NCBI GenBank assembly: GCA_964017195.1
Contig: OZ024889.1
Location: forward strand, 59,171,858-59,235,857
DNA length: 64,000 nucleotides
Direction: 5' to 3'
DNA from: Siderastrea radians
Lineage: Eukaryota; Cnidaria; Anthozoa; Scleractinia; Rhizangiidae
Made by a program: the position numbers and the translations under genes. Under the pieces are notes generated by a model. It ran no database searches. It was not told the origin of the DNA and saw nothing but the letters and a program-made list of their open reading frames with translations. Positions 12,001-21,822 of the stretch are shown piece by piece (position 1 is the stretch's first letter; each line of letters starts with the position of its first letter).

Positions 12001-15000
12001 CTTGTATGAGATTCTAACTGCAGTGTTTGACTGAGAACTGGTTTAAATGAGGATGTTCGCGCGTGGAGATTCAACCGAGCACCCTCTCCCCCTTCACCCC
12101 CGGTAGAGACGTTTCAGTTCTTTCACACCCCAAGGCTTACCTCCTACGTGAATTACAGCGTCGTATCCACCTTTATTCACTTCCGTTATAAGCCTCTTTA
12201 GACTGACCGCATTAGTGTAACCCATATCACCGTACACCTAACAATAAAAAAGGAAAGCATAACGACAAAGTGACACTAAGCTATAATGAGACACCATTCT
12301 CGTTAGTAGAGCCGCCTGGCCCTCTTGGCCGGCGGCGCTTGGGAACTGGTCCTCGAGTCCAGGTGCAGCCGGCTAGGAAGGCCAGGCGACTTTTGGAACG
12401 AGTGTGGTGAGACACATATTGACATCTTATACTAACTTATATCAACTTGCTGGGGTTAGGTTATGACAGGTGGCTATGGTGGTATAATCGTATGAATTTC
12501 TCTCGGTAAGCAGTTGATCCAGGTTCAAGTCTTGTTCTTTGTTGCGAGGCACGGAGCGCACACGAGCCTCACACGCGCGTAGGGCGCGTAAGGCGAGAAA
12601 AAATTTGCGTCTTTCCCCAGTCTCACTAGTCCATTTCAAGCTCACTCGAAGACCCTTCGCTCGAAGACCGCGCGTTTCCACGCAAAAAAATACGAAAGTT
12701 TTACAGTCTAGCATCAACAAGTCTTGCTGAATTAACTGAGTGTAGAATAATATAAATACGCGCGTTTTCCGCAGGGTTCACCTCATTAAACTGGGCACAC
12801 GATGTGTTATACGGCGTAGGAGGATGAATGTTTTGTAGGGAATTACTTTTTCTAGCTTTGCAACGTGAAACAAAGCAAATGCTTATAAAGAAAATGGTAA
12901 CTCTATATAATCCACAGGTCGAGAAATATATATGATTAGCAGTACGTGATAGCTTCAATCTCCGTGCTTTTTTCTGATATGTTGTTGTAGCCTGTTCCAG
13001 GCGTTCAGATAGTGGAGCGCGAGCGAAAATAAAGCGAGCGAAAGAGCCTTTATTTTTCCCTCGCGCTCCACTATCCCTCGCCCTCTTCCTCAGTCTCCCC
13101 TCGTTTTTTCCCGCTCTTTCGCTCGCTTTATTTTTCGCTCGCACTCCACTATCTGAACGCCTGGAACAGGCTAATGTTTTTCAAATTTCCCGCACATTTT
13201 CACTGCTTAGTAGCACGAATGATATCTGGGTAAGAGAGTACAATTGCGTGACCAGCAGACGCTAGCGTGACAACAGGAAAAGAAGCAGTTTGATACTGTA
13301 CTCACCGCGAAAACTAGATTGCCATCTTTGGTAGAGAAAGACATTACTTCACTGGTGACATTGTCTTGGACACCAACTCGGTAGTAGTAGCGCGTGTTGA
13401 TTTCAAGGCCTGTCAACTTTGTAGAAAAACATAGGCACGCAAAGCGTGCGTGAGCTATTTTGTAGCTGTCAATGAGAGGTATGAACGTGCGTGTACCAAG
13501 GTACACTACTGTGATGTTGTTTATTTGAGTAGGTCGAAAAGTATTGGTTTCTAGACAGAGTTTACCTTATAAGTGGAGCTGTGTCCGATATTGAGCAACC
13601 TCGTTCCCAGGGCTTTTTACAGATTTGAGGATGATCAAAGATCAATGTTTGAGTTTATATTAGTGGTTTCGAATTGGTCATTGATACGTCATTGATCAAT
13701 AGATGGTACGCTAATGCGTACAAGTGCGGCTTCAAATTACGACAATACAAGAAGAAAGTGAGATAAAATCTGTAAAATATCTGACAACATTGTGAATATG
13801 GGACAAACAAAATAATACAAAACAGTCCTTTCTGAAGCTCATTCTCAGATGTTTCTCGGAAGCTCAATGGATTGAAATTTAATTTTGTGGCTTTCTAATA
13901 TAAAGATTATTTTTCCACGGACAAATATTTTGGATCTAGTAGGAAGCGTAACTTGTCACAAAAATTATTTCTGTAATGTTTGAACCAGAAGAGAATAGCC
14001 GATCTTGAAAGTCACGTACGTCTTCTTCTTGCGTGATATCATGCTTGACGAACGTGGCAACTCCCGTATCCAGGCAAATATATAAATAAGCTCTGTTTTA
14101 TTTTCCACATTATTTCACACGGACTTACATTTTGGAACACACGGCTAAAATCGAGTAATAAGCCTGCCTTGTTAGAAAAGATCATGCCATTGTGTGACTT
14201 GTGCAAGTCTTGCGTGACTAGTCACGTAGCAAACTGTCAAAAAAGCCAGAAACATCGCACGTGCTGACATACCGTGTGGCTGACTGTGGCAATAATTTTT
14301 TCCGGATTCAAATTTTTGGGATTTTTGCGGTTTTTTCACGATCCGCAAAAAAAGTTCCCGCGAAAAAAAAAATTCCCCCAAAAATTTACTCCATTGTCGA
14401 AATTTATATAAAAACATCGCCTTTTACATGTGATGTAATACTATGTTGGTGCCCATTTACTTAAACCGTACCCTACGAGCAGAGGTCCTTCGATCTTCCT
14501 AGCCTCTGCTCGCAGGGTACTTAAACCGTCTCTTTCGTTCAAAAATGCATTCGATTGTTTACACTCCAAAAACCAGAATGTTATAATTCCAAATAGAAGG
14601 CGGCTTCCGGAAAATCGCAAAAATTAATTCCAAGGAAGAATAAACAGTTTCCCCAATCGCAAAAATTAGTCCTACAAAATACACAATAATAAATCATATA
14701 CTAATAAATGGAATATCTTGCAAAAAAGTCGTTTTCTTTTTTGCAAGATTGCGCATTTACTGGTATTAATAGTGAAACATATACTAATAAATGGAATATC
14801 TTGCAAAAAAGTCGTTTTCCTTTTTCGCAAGATTTTGCATTTACTAGTAAAGGCATTTAAAAAATATATACATCGCTTCGTTTATTTTTCACTGGTATAC
14901 TTTTTTGCAAAAAATTCGTTTATTAGTACTAGTAAAGTTTTTCACAAACTTTGCAAATATGTGAATTCCCAAACAAACGAAGCTGACAAATATTTCCTAG

Positions 15001-16124
15001 AACATCATAAATATCAGATAACCCACGAATTATTTAATAGAACTCGCTTCCGCTCACGTGTAAACCAGGTTTGTGTTGACGATTGGTTTTCTAAGGAAGT
15101 CTACCACAAGGAAGCCAGCCATTTCTATTTGATATATAAGTATCCAACGTCAAGCGAATGAAATCCGGACACTTTCGTCGTGTCGCTTTAGTAGCGGAAT
15201 TTTCCGTGCGTTCTCATCTGCATTTTTGTTCCGGCCCCGACAACTAGCCTTTCGGTAAAATTCGACAGTCGTCGGGAATGCCGAACATGGTCCACCCAAA
15301 AACCAACCTTCCCAGAAACTTGAGGTTGCATGCCGAGTATGAGGCTATTTTGTAGACAAAATAGCTCAATAAAAATGACAAGAAGTCTAGAAAGAAGTGA
15401 TTGCGTGACACAGATCAAACTGAAAAAAAAAATGTTGCTTTGGAATCTTCAAGCACTGCTCATCGAAAGAGAAACCTTTCAATTTACAGCTAATTTGCCG
15501 ATTTAGTATTCGAGATAGAAGTTCTTAGAAGTCGGACCATCAACTTAATCAGCTATGTAATACCGGAACTACTGACCGGTGTTTATTTTTTCAGTTGAAA
15601 CCGAAACCAAACATTTTAATGAAGTCACTCAATTTTTCAAAGCTGCTTTACTATTAGTTACTGCTATCCGTGTATTTATTACCTTATCATTCTAACTCAT
15701 CTCGTGAAATAACTTTACATTACGGTGATTCCCTCCATTGTTATTTACGTGCAAACCTAAGGAATCACGTCGACGCATATGTATGTGTATGCATATGTTT
15801 AGTTTCTTAACGAGAGCCACCGACTCGTATTACGTACGAGGACAGTTTTCATACCTTCACATTATGGATTGTAAAGCTATGTCCTGGACCGGTAAACACG
15901 GTGGAATCTCCTACTGCTTTTTTGTCCAACTTGTCCGGACTCGTACCATACATCACAACCGTCTCAGGCTTTTCAGTTGGCGAAGGTGTCACATAGTTGA
16001 GGTTTCGCTCGCTGGAAATTCCCGTGAAAGCGATGTGTATCTGCTCCGGTTTGTTGTTGTCTGGTTTTCCATTGGTGAAGTAAATTAGGAGATGGAACAG
16101 TAACACGAACGCTGAGAACGCCAT
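1..16124 (-). CDS. Purple (metallo) acid phosphatase, copy 1; 3' end off the window
   Basis: Likely secreted binuclear-metal acid phosphatase, similar to animal ACP7/PAP. Exons (minus strand): 16124-15855, 13416-13306, 12237-12141, 10575-10530, 10324-10258, 8555-8467, 7886-7814, 3462-3415, 3016-2966, 2688-2577, 1681-1522 (exon 11a), and bases 2-1 (start of exon 11b). All junctions are GT-AG and phases agree, giving about 374 residues. The start at 16124 gives a signal peptide (MAFSAFVLLFHLLIYFTNG) and matches the only start kept in copy 2. Exons 1-2 encode the fibronectin-like PAP N-domain. Metal motifs follow in order: GDMG (exon 3), GDMAYD (exons 3-4), PGNHE (exon 5), SLAHK (exon 9), GHAHNYQR (exon 10). 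No disabling change was seen. The stop-containing exon must lie left of base 1, by analogy with 21336-21534. Confidence 0.85.
619..810. mobile_element. ~190-bp hAT-like MITE (copy 1 only)
   Basis: Ends TAGCCTGCGTACCGAGCGTTTCC (start) and an inverted counterpart ending GCTACGCAGGATA. The target GCGAATC is repeated on both sides. The site is empty in copy 2 at about 25417-25425. Confidence 0.75.
1045..1430. mobile_element. ~385-bp TIR element built from TAGTTGTCGACAACTA palindromes
   Basis: The ends are inverted (GGGCCTCCACAGGCTAGACA and its counterpart GTCTGTGGAGGTCC). The interior holds eight or nine copies of a 14-16-bp palindrome with the core GTCGAC, near 1070, 1090, 1143, 1232, 1293, 1326, 1362, 1380 and 1393. 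The site is empty in copy 2 at about 25863. Confidence 0.8.
1522..1681 (-). other. Alternative exon 11a of phosphatase copy 1
   Basis: This 160-nt exon encodes the strand after the GHAHNY motif (VYVNPKFKTVIVAGSAGSHE, ending YIYDYG). It enters in phase 1 and ends with two bases of a codon. A second exon of the same phase and related sequence (11b, 154 nt) begins at base 2 here and is complete at 24641-24794 in copy 2. Splicing 11a to 11b would give an in-frame stop five codons after the join, so a productive mRNA can hold only one of them. Acceptor is CTAG, donor GTAGGT. Confidence 0.75.
3770..3873 (-). pseudogene. LINE C-terminal remnant
   Basis: One frame reads GGQKKRFKDIFESSLKTFGI then IPATWEQTGS and a stop. 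This resembles the GGQxxRFKD..LK C-terminal tail of many animal LINEs. It lies in a block unique to duplication copy 1. Short, so the call is tentative. Confidence 0.5.
4089..4135. repeat. TCA/ATC microsatellite
   Basis: Runs of TCA units with one GTTG interruption. Its + strand reading gives a false poly-His stretch. Confidence 0.9.
4213..4330 (-). repeat. tRNA-like SINE remnant, copy 1
   Basis: The minus strand carries the B-box GGTTCGAATCCCGGACTTG and a degenerate A-box region. The counterpart is at 29504-29630, so it predates the duplication. Confidence 0.55.
4535..4850 (+). pseudogene. Acidic/basic open frame inside the hAT-like element
   Basis: An ATG frame of about 105 residues starts MASEITLVGDEEIQFLSSV. 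It has an Asp/Ser-rich middle (DSDSEYEDYTSGSDDGSDN) and a Lys/Arg-rich end. A further coding-like stretch (SNYRIRKEKVCRDFS) continues in another frame until the nested element interrupts it near 5035. It is not a recognised transposase domain; it may be the N-terminal part of a transposon or captured gene. Confidence 0.4.
5039..6250. mobile_element. 1.2-kb Harbinger-like element nested in the hAT-like element
   Basis: Ends are GGGGCTGGTCGTTTATTACC and a near-perfect inverted copy, with subterminal ATGACCCCCCA motifs on both sides. A 3-bp TTA flanks both ends (5036-5038 and 6251-6253), as for PIF/Harbinger elements. It carries a coding-like Cys-rich stretch. Confidence 0.75.
5655..6154 (+). 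pseudogene. Cys-rich coding-like fragment in the nested element
   Basis: One frame reads RGKCTKCDCEEYEAKDG, then CGYCGCFPAQHE, and after an internal stop FHDSAWQFWPNPPG; the last part is open to 6154. The CxxCxCxxY...CxYCGCxPxxHE pattern looks like a small zinc-binding domain. The frame is broken by a stop near 5858. Function unknown; it could be a captured host exon. Confidence 0.4.
8617..9451. mobile_element. 835-bp Tc1/mariner-like MITE with internal repeats
   Basis: Ends CCGTATTTTCTCGATTAAAC and its inverted copy, flanked by TA on both sides (8615-8616, 9452-9453). The outer 100 bp at each end hold tandem units of about 18 bp (CCCGGCGTTTATTCGAA). The element is absent from copy 2 at about 30545. 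Confidence 0.85.
9540..9664 (-). repeat. tRNA-derived SINE-like repeat
   Basis: On the minus strand there is an A-box-like TAGCTCAAATGGTGAGAG and a B-box-like GGGATCAAATCCC, about 35 bp apart. The tRNA fold is poor, so a SINE is more likely than a functional gene. Confidence 0.55.
10855..11057. repeat. Minisatellite of ~16-17-bp units (GAGATTGTCGCTTAC)
   Basis: About a dozen degenerate units of the form TTACGAGAGATTGTCGC. Related units continue at 11785-11870 on the far side of an insertion and in copy 2 at 31785-31825 and 32229-32445. Confidence 0.75.
11060..11778. mobile_element. 719-bp TIR element with TA target (copy 1 only)
   Basis: Imperfect inverted ends (ACTTTACACTGAGGCAAAAG and its counterpart) flanked by TA (11058-11059 and 11779-11780). 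The interior repeats ACGAATCCGG motifs. Copy 2 at about 32383 has the empty site with a single TA, inside the minisatellite. Confidence 0.7.
12298..12402. repeat. ~100-bp palindromic (foldback) repeat, copy 1
   Basis: GCCGCCTGGCC and GGCCAGGCGAC form the arms of an extended hairpin with a GC-rich centre. A diverged counterpart lies at 32737-32845, so the insertion predates the duplication. Confidence 0.7.
12989..13172. mobile_element. 184-bp foldback MITE (AGCCTGTTCCAGGC ends)
   Basis: The ends AGCCTGTTCCAGGCGTTCAG and an inverted copy extend into arms of about 60 bp containing GAGCGAAA motifs. A second member of the family is at 30987-31173, at a non-equivalent position of the duplication. 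Confidence 0.85.
14469..14518. repeat. 50-bp hairpin insert with 10-bp flanking repeat
   Basis: TACCCTACGAGCAGAGG and CCTCTGCTCGCAGGGT form a hairpin. ACTTAAACCG is repeated directly on both sides (14459-14468 and 14519-14528). Confidence 0.65.
14695..14850. repeat. Two-unit tandem repeat, ~83-bp period
   Basis: Two copies of a unit containing ATATACTAATAAATGGAATA and CTTGCAAAAAAGTCGTTTTC. They lie in a 1.9-kb block (13425-15360) that copy 2 lacks. Confidence 0.7.
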
Positions 16125-16461
16125 TGCACGATCAAGATGTCGATGGTCGCGAAGTCTAAATGGCACATGTGACTGTCATGAGGGTGAAATGCGACACCCA
16201 CTCACGCGTGCTGAGCCGAGAACCACACTGATCCTTTCACTAAACTGCCAGGGGGGAGTGCTTCGACGCAGCGGTCTGAATGGAGCAAATGGACCAAACA
16301 GATCCTCCCCCGCTTCCAAAGACGCCACGAAATTTTTTCCAAACTCGAAAAACACTCTTTAAAATCTTTAAAGTCGTAAAAGGTATCGATCTCAAACTGG
16401 TTTTACTTGTCACCGCGTTGTTTCCTCAGCTAGACAAGAAACTGTACTCGGTTGTCTCTCT

Positions 16462-16620
16462 TCACCCAGGTATAGACGGGTACCGGTGCCTTACTGCTGG
16501 GGGGTAGCCCTCCGATGCACTAGCATCCCATCCAGAGGGGAATAGTAAGACTCTCAATCGCTTCATGCTACAAACCGGGTTTAGCTCCGAGTGGGCTGAC
16601 TGTGGCTCCTGTGCGACTTT
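16462..16620. repeat. Dispersed repeat shared by both duplication copies
   Basis: A segment starting ACCCAGGTATAGACGGGTAC, with a GGGGGGTAGCCCTCC core, is well kept here and at 34280-34440. It looks like an old SINE-type repeat, but no tRNA promoter boxes were found. Confidence 0.35.
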
Positions 16621-17111
16621 ACCAACCTTTTAAAATACCATCAATCTCAAACATACCAACTCTCGCTTTCCAAAACATTTCTGGGCAAAATGTTAAACCA
16701 AAAATACCCCAAATTACAAATTTTGAAACCAAAAGAATCGTTTACAACTTTACGTCACTTTTATCTTGACCAGGGCTCATGTCTTGACAAAATCCCCCTC
16801 CCCCTTCCCCCTCATGGCTTCCCAGGAGTATTTACGTTTAAAATCGAAAACAAAAAAATATCACAATTGTTTTCTTGCAAAATATCGAAAACACAGGAGA
16901 GCACTGCTCAGTAGTTTTGAGCCATTCGGGTGGGTGATTTCAGTTCTATTTTTGATTTGTACAAGACAGTGGTCCTCTGGACTCAAAGTTTGACCTTGGA
17001 AGATCTTGGAACTGTTAAAAGTAACAAAGAACGGAACTAACCTGAAACGAAAACACAATAAAATTAAAATATTGAAAGAGAGCACATCTTGGGAAAACTG
17101 AAGGGAAACTA

Positions 17112-17751
17112 CCTTATTCTCATAAGCCACGCACCTCTTCGGAACCTGTAATTTTATTGGCTTCCTATATCACGCACCTCTATTGTTTTAAGGGCTAGGG
17201 TCATTGTTTTATTGTTTGTTCTTTTGTCTTCTCAGCCAATCCTGTTAAGCCTTCCGATAGGTGTGTACCGCCTTATTCTCACTAAATTTCGCGAAAAATC
17301 AAGAGCCATATTTCGCGAGTATTAAATTTCGCGATTTTGAGAGGAAATAAGAATTGGAGTGCATTAAATTTCGCGATTTTTTTCTATTCTTCAATATGTA
17401 GATTTGACCTCAGTACTGTAACAACGTAATTAATATGATCGTCATCGTAAACAATAGCAAACAAAACAAGCTAAACGTTACAAAGCATAAGGTATTTCAC
17501 AGTCTAAATACCCGATAGGTACACTATATTTACACTCTGACAAACTTCGTTCTTATCATGTTCTGTCAGACATGATATGAAAGTCCATATTATACTTCTA
17601 AGTTGCTGAACGGCATTTCATTATTTTTTTTTCATATTAAAAAGTGTTAAATTTCGCGATTTTAATCTTCGCGTGTCCAATATTTTGCGAGTATGAAATT
17701 GCGCGGATTTTTTCAAAATCGCGAAAATCGCGAAATTTAGTGAGAATAAGG
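17112..17751. mobile_element. 640-bp Tc1/mariner-like MITE (CCTTATTCTCA ends)
   Basis: Ends CCTTATTCTCA and TGAGAATAAGG, each next to TA. A subterminal copy of the end motif with TAAATTTCGCG starts at 17269. Copy 2 has the empty site AACTACCCCATAG at about 34889. A diverged relative lies at 58069-58458. Confidence 0.8.
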
Positions 17752-18615
17752 TACCGCATAGTCAATTACAGTGCAACCCCGCCGGATATAACGAACCCCT
17801 ATTTGATGAAGATCCCGGTCTAACAAGCGATAGTTTTGAGCGCAGTAATAGTAAAATGTATGGAAACGAACCAACGAACACATTTTCTGGTTTTTCCAGT
17901 CTCTTCGTAGTTCGTTACGTCGGAGTTCCACTGTATTTTCGCAATGTAAAAACATCAAGGCCATGCGTTTGAAAAGAAAATTCAGAGCCTTTAGGCCCCC
18001 AATTTTCAGAACATATGAAAATAAGCCCTCGCGAAATACCCAGTCCGCCAATTTCGCGGACGAAAACTTTCCGTATAAACAAAACTTAAAAGGTTTAGTT
18101 TCTATGGAAACTGTGGCGGAAGTGAAACAGTTCAATTTGTCACCAACTGAGTTGATGTTTAGGTAAACTGACCACCGTAAAGAGATTCAAAAATCCGATA
18201 TTTCGAGCGATAGAGTTCGTCAGAGTTCAAAACATTGGCCCAGTTTGAATCTCTTTACCGTGGCCAGTTTACCTCATCCAGCACGGTGACCTCTTGTACA
18301 GTGGTCTAGGTGAAGACCACTTGGACAAACAGCAAGAAATCGTATCCCGGATCGTTTGGATCGGGATCTACACAAATTAAAGCCGGCCTAGTTGGTACGT
18401 TCAGTGTTAAACTGCAGGGGACCTGTTGAACGAACGTACCAAGGCCCTTGCCGGAAACACACTTAAGAGAAGATCTGGATACAAGTATCACTGTGTTGAA
18501 GAACAAATACTATAGAAAGTCAACCAAGTAAAGCCCTCGAAACCTGTACAAAGAATGAGTCAAACGGGATCCCATTTGAAAATAGAAAATACTGATAAAC
18601 ATTTTGTACCGAGAC

Positions 18616-18895
18616 TAGCCTGAGAAAACAGCCGAGGTCTCGCGAGGTCGCCACTTGAGCTCTAGCAAAACGACGTCTGAGTAACGAGCACTGATGACGC
18701 GTCACTACCCAGATCTAGCTAGTGCTTCTGATTGGTTGAAACGAAACTCCCTCGCGTTTCAACCAAACAAAAGCACTACCAAGATCTGGGTAGTGACGCG
18801 TCATCAGTATGGAATTTCTGCGCTCGTTACTCAGACGTCGTTTTGCGAGGGTTCAAGTGGCAACCTCTCGAAACGTCGGCTCTTTTCTTAGGATA
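18616..18895. mobile_element. 280-bp hAT-like foldback MITE (copy 1 only)
   Basis: Arms longer than 100 bp start TAGCCTGAGAAAACAGCCGA and end in the inverted counterpart. Flanks TACCGAGAC and TATCGAGAC are an 8-9-bp duplication with one change. Copy 2 has the empty site at about 36868. Confidence 0.85.
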
Positions 18896-20257
18896 TATCG
18901 AGACCAATTCTTTACATAGTCAAACTTTTTGCATGCGGTTACTGAAGTGGCAGAGTTGTAAGGCCGTATTATGGAGATAGGAATTGATGGGAATTTTGTC
19001 CTCATTGAATTGTCCTTCTAAAAGAGGAGTCCGTATAAAGGAGAGGTTCGACTGCACTTTGCAGTGGAGTAGCCCTGTTCTGAGCTTGGGATCCCTGTGG
19101 GAAAAAGGACCAAGTTTATGCACAAACACAGAAAAAACACAGGCGTATTTGTGTTCCAGTTGAAAAAAGCGAACAGGAATTAAACCAATACCTGTATGTC
19201 AAATACCGGCAGGTATTTTGTAAAGCCTGTTCCACTAACAGCGAGAGCGATCAGTTGTGTAAATTTAATTTAATTTAACAGCAGCAAATAGTGTCTCCGC
19301 TTTGAAGCGGTGTTTTTTCGGAAAAACTAGAGATAATCTCCAAGAACTCCTATTTTCGCCCCCTCATCGGCAAACAAGAACATGCGCACGATTTTCGCAG
19401 CTACCTTTCGTTTCATTACAACTTGCCTGAAAGTTTTGACTTTAAGGCCAATCGCATCAACCCTGCCGGCTAACATTAAACGACTTTTGGAGCGAAACAA
19501 TTAGTTACCAGATGAGCTTCTCATTTCTTAATCCACTAGGCAAAAGCACGAACGACAACCTTCAATTTTTTTGCAACCGTAGCTTAAAGCTCAAACAAAA
19601 CGTAACTAGAAACAGGTCTCCCATTTTAATTTTTAATACAAACCAGGAATGGAACTCAGTTTCTCAAGCAGTGTACAAACAAATTACTATCCATTTGGAG
19701 TTCACGAAATAATAAGTCAACTGCCTTTGTACTGAGACAACACAATATTTCGAGGCAAACATGTTGAGCAAGCAATAAGCATGAACGACTGAAAATAAAT
19801 CAATAAATTCATTCAATATCTACGTTTTACTTTGAGGGAAATAAGTTGATAAGCAAAGTTTATCTCCTGTTTTAAAGTATCACACACCTCCGCTTCTAAT
19901 GCATTTTTGAATAAAAAGGTTTTCGAATGCATTTAAGTTGAGCCCCGCACCAATCGTGTGAAATCAAGTAGGTTATAATCACAGTGCTCTAGGCATTTGC
20001 GCTAATTATAAATTATTGAGAAGGCTAAAAATTAAATTAGCATATTAATAGGTGAATATTAGGCACCATGTCGGACTCCTGAGGCAATAATCTTTTGTTT
20101 CTGTTTTTGATATTATCTCGATGTTGTTATCCCAACATGATGGACAGCTTTAAAAGCTTAAGTTTTTATAATAATCATACACAAACCACATTTACCGTAA
20201 CTGTTAAATTAAAAAACCCATGGCATTGTTGAATGTGCAGTTAATCCTTGCTGACAG

Positions 20258-20303
20258 CTGATGAATCGGGAAAAAGCAGCGTGGCGGGAATCAACACACT
20301 TCC

Positions 20304-20306
<3 letters not shown>
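20258..20306 (-). pseudogene. 49-bp GPCR gene remnant at the end of duplication copy 1
   Basis: The segment matches 39384-39432, which codes for about residues 68-83 (transmembrane helix 2) of the GPCR at 38653-39633, with a few mismatches. Just left of it, 20221-20257 matches 38552-38588. So 795 bp of GPCR 3' sequence (38589-39383) is missing from copy 1, and the match stops in an AAT microsatellite. Confidence 0.85.
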
Positions 20307-20334
<28 letters not shown>

Positions 20335-20379
20335 GTAATATTAATAACAATAATAATAATAATAATAATAATAATAATT
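20305..20379. repeat. AAT microsatellite
   Basis: About 25 AAT units with two short interruptions, directly abutting the GPCR remnant at the end of duplication copy 1. Confidence 0.95.
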
Positions 20380-20428
20380 TATTTCAGTGTCGAATGTATG
20401 TTACCGAGGGAAAATCCCTCTACTAATA

Positions 20429-20602
20429 CGCCTTATTCCAAAATGGCGGAAAATACATTATTTTTTCTATGTTAATTGGCCCTTGTTACCTCGTTTTAAG
20501 CCTAATATTTCTTTGAATTCTTCAGATGGGATCGAGACAACAAGGGCCAGTTAACAATGAGACATAAGAGTTATGTATTTTCTGCCATTTTGGAATAAGG
20601 TG
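20429..20602. mobile_element. 174-bp foldback MITE (CGCCTTATTCCAAAATGGC)
   Basis: Inverted arms of about 65 bp, CGCCTTATTCCAAAATGGCG to TTGGCCCTTGTT, with a short loop. Confidence 0.8.
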
Positions 20603-21335
20603 TAAAAAAACCTAAAAACGCACAGAAATCTAAGTTTAAAATATAGAAATGTAATGTACTATAAATATGAATACATTGGGTATATACACTAGTAAGTTTA
20701 AAATATAGTAGTTAAGGAATAAAAGTGATAAGGATGTTCACTATTGCAGAGATAACACCCACCACATCCTTCGTCTGATAATGCGGTGATATCCGTCTTA
20801 CGTATGCATGCTTTGAACTGTCGTCTTTGGAGAGTTTATTCCATAGTTCCAGAAAGAACGCAGTGGGGTGCAAAGAAAAAGCGTGCAGAAAAAAGGACCG
20901 ATGGGAGAGCCCCCCCGCCCCCCCTTCTCGCCTTGCCTCTTCCTCGCTCGAGCGCATCAGTGCTCCCCAACTTGAGCCACCTAGTTATATACACCATAAC
21001 CTCTAGGGGCAGTCCATTACGGCGGTAGCGATTTAGTAAAGAAAAAGCTGACAGCAAATTAAGAAGCTAATGATATGTATGAAAATGTCAAGTTGATTTC
21101 TTTTATTTTCATACACAGACTAAGTTACATTCAGCACTAAATATTAAAACTGTGATGTGAAGTAAGCAAACAACGAAAAAAAATTTAACTTATGCTACCC
21201 ATTTGGGCGCGCACTCACGTGTTCCGTTTAGCACTTGACTATCATGAAAGAAAACATACTCAGAGCTAGCCATAATAAGAACAACGTAAGAACATTCTAC
21301 GGAAAGCATTTCAATTATACCCCGAATTTTTTTTT

Positions 21336-21534
21336 TCAAATTTGAACGTTTTTAATCTCTTCCTCGGCGTACTCCTTTCTCGGAGCTTGCGGTTGTTCGT
21401 CAGGTGGGCTCCTCGTTCCGTGGTTCTCTTGCACGATCCACAAGTAGTCCTGGAATACGGGACGGATGTTTTCGTGAGTGTTTTCCCAGCTCCAGTACAA
21501 GTGGGTCCTGTTGATGGCTTGCAGGTGGCCGTAG
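21336..21534 (-). CDS. Terminal coding exon of phosphatase copy 2
   Basis: Acceptor is TTTTTACAG. The first base completes the Gly codon left by exon 11a/11b, giving DYG-YGHLQAINRTHLYWSW and later DYLWIVQENHG, the usual PAP C-terminus, then an acidic tail ending in a TGA at 21336-21338. About 66 residues, reading frame open. It is separated from exon 11b by about 3.1 kb, most of it a LINE insertion. Its equivalent for copy 1 is off the left edge. Confidence 0.8.
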
Positions 21535-21822
21535 CTGTAAAAATTGAAATACAAATTATAATGGGAGAGTTTGTTTGTGTAACCTTTCTTTTTTTGCACG
21601 TCAACTTTTTCTCCACGTCAGTCGATCGTGCCACCACTGAGGGGGTGAGTGGGGGAGGAGGGAGTTTACGTGAGACCCATGCGACTCTCATTCCGACACG
21701 AGATGAAAACTTTTCACCGTGTTTACACAAACCCCTATTATGGCGCTACGCGTTCACTTTTATTCTAGTAAAACGAAATGTTTAAAACTAAAAGGGCTAT
21801 GGACGAACAATCATATAACATC

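Larger units (their letters stand above)
16125..20257. other. 5' flank of phosphatase copy 1, repeat-rich, no gene seen
   Basis: No exon was recognised. It contains the dispersed repeat at 16462, MITEs at 17112 and 18616, and unique AT-rich sequence matching 33914-38588. The best-kept part is 19440-20250 against 37768-38588. Confidence 0.7.
1..20306. repeat. Tandem segmental duplication, copy 1
   Basis: Base 1 onward matches 24793 onward almost base for base, and the match continues, broken by insertions, to about 20257 (matching 38588). The unit holds a purple acid phosphatase gene and its 5' flank up to a GPCR. Matched landmarks include all phosphatase exons, the flank around 19500-20250 against 37830-38590, and several old repeats. 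Copy 1 ends in a 49-bp piece of GPCR coding sequence followed by an AAT microsatellite. The left end of the unit is outside the window. Confidence 0.9.

Noticed and set aside
12701..13144. 147-residue minus-strand frame
   Set aside because: Mostly a foldback MITE (12989-13172) and low-complexity basic residues; no domain.
16125..16166. Upstream Met for phosphatase copy 1 (MPFRLRDHRHLDRAM)
   Set aside because: It would place 14 charged residues before the signal peptide, and copy 2 does not keep it; the Met at 16124 is preferred.
20248..20475. Frame with a long isoleucine run
   Set aside because: It is the translation of the AAT microsatellite.
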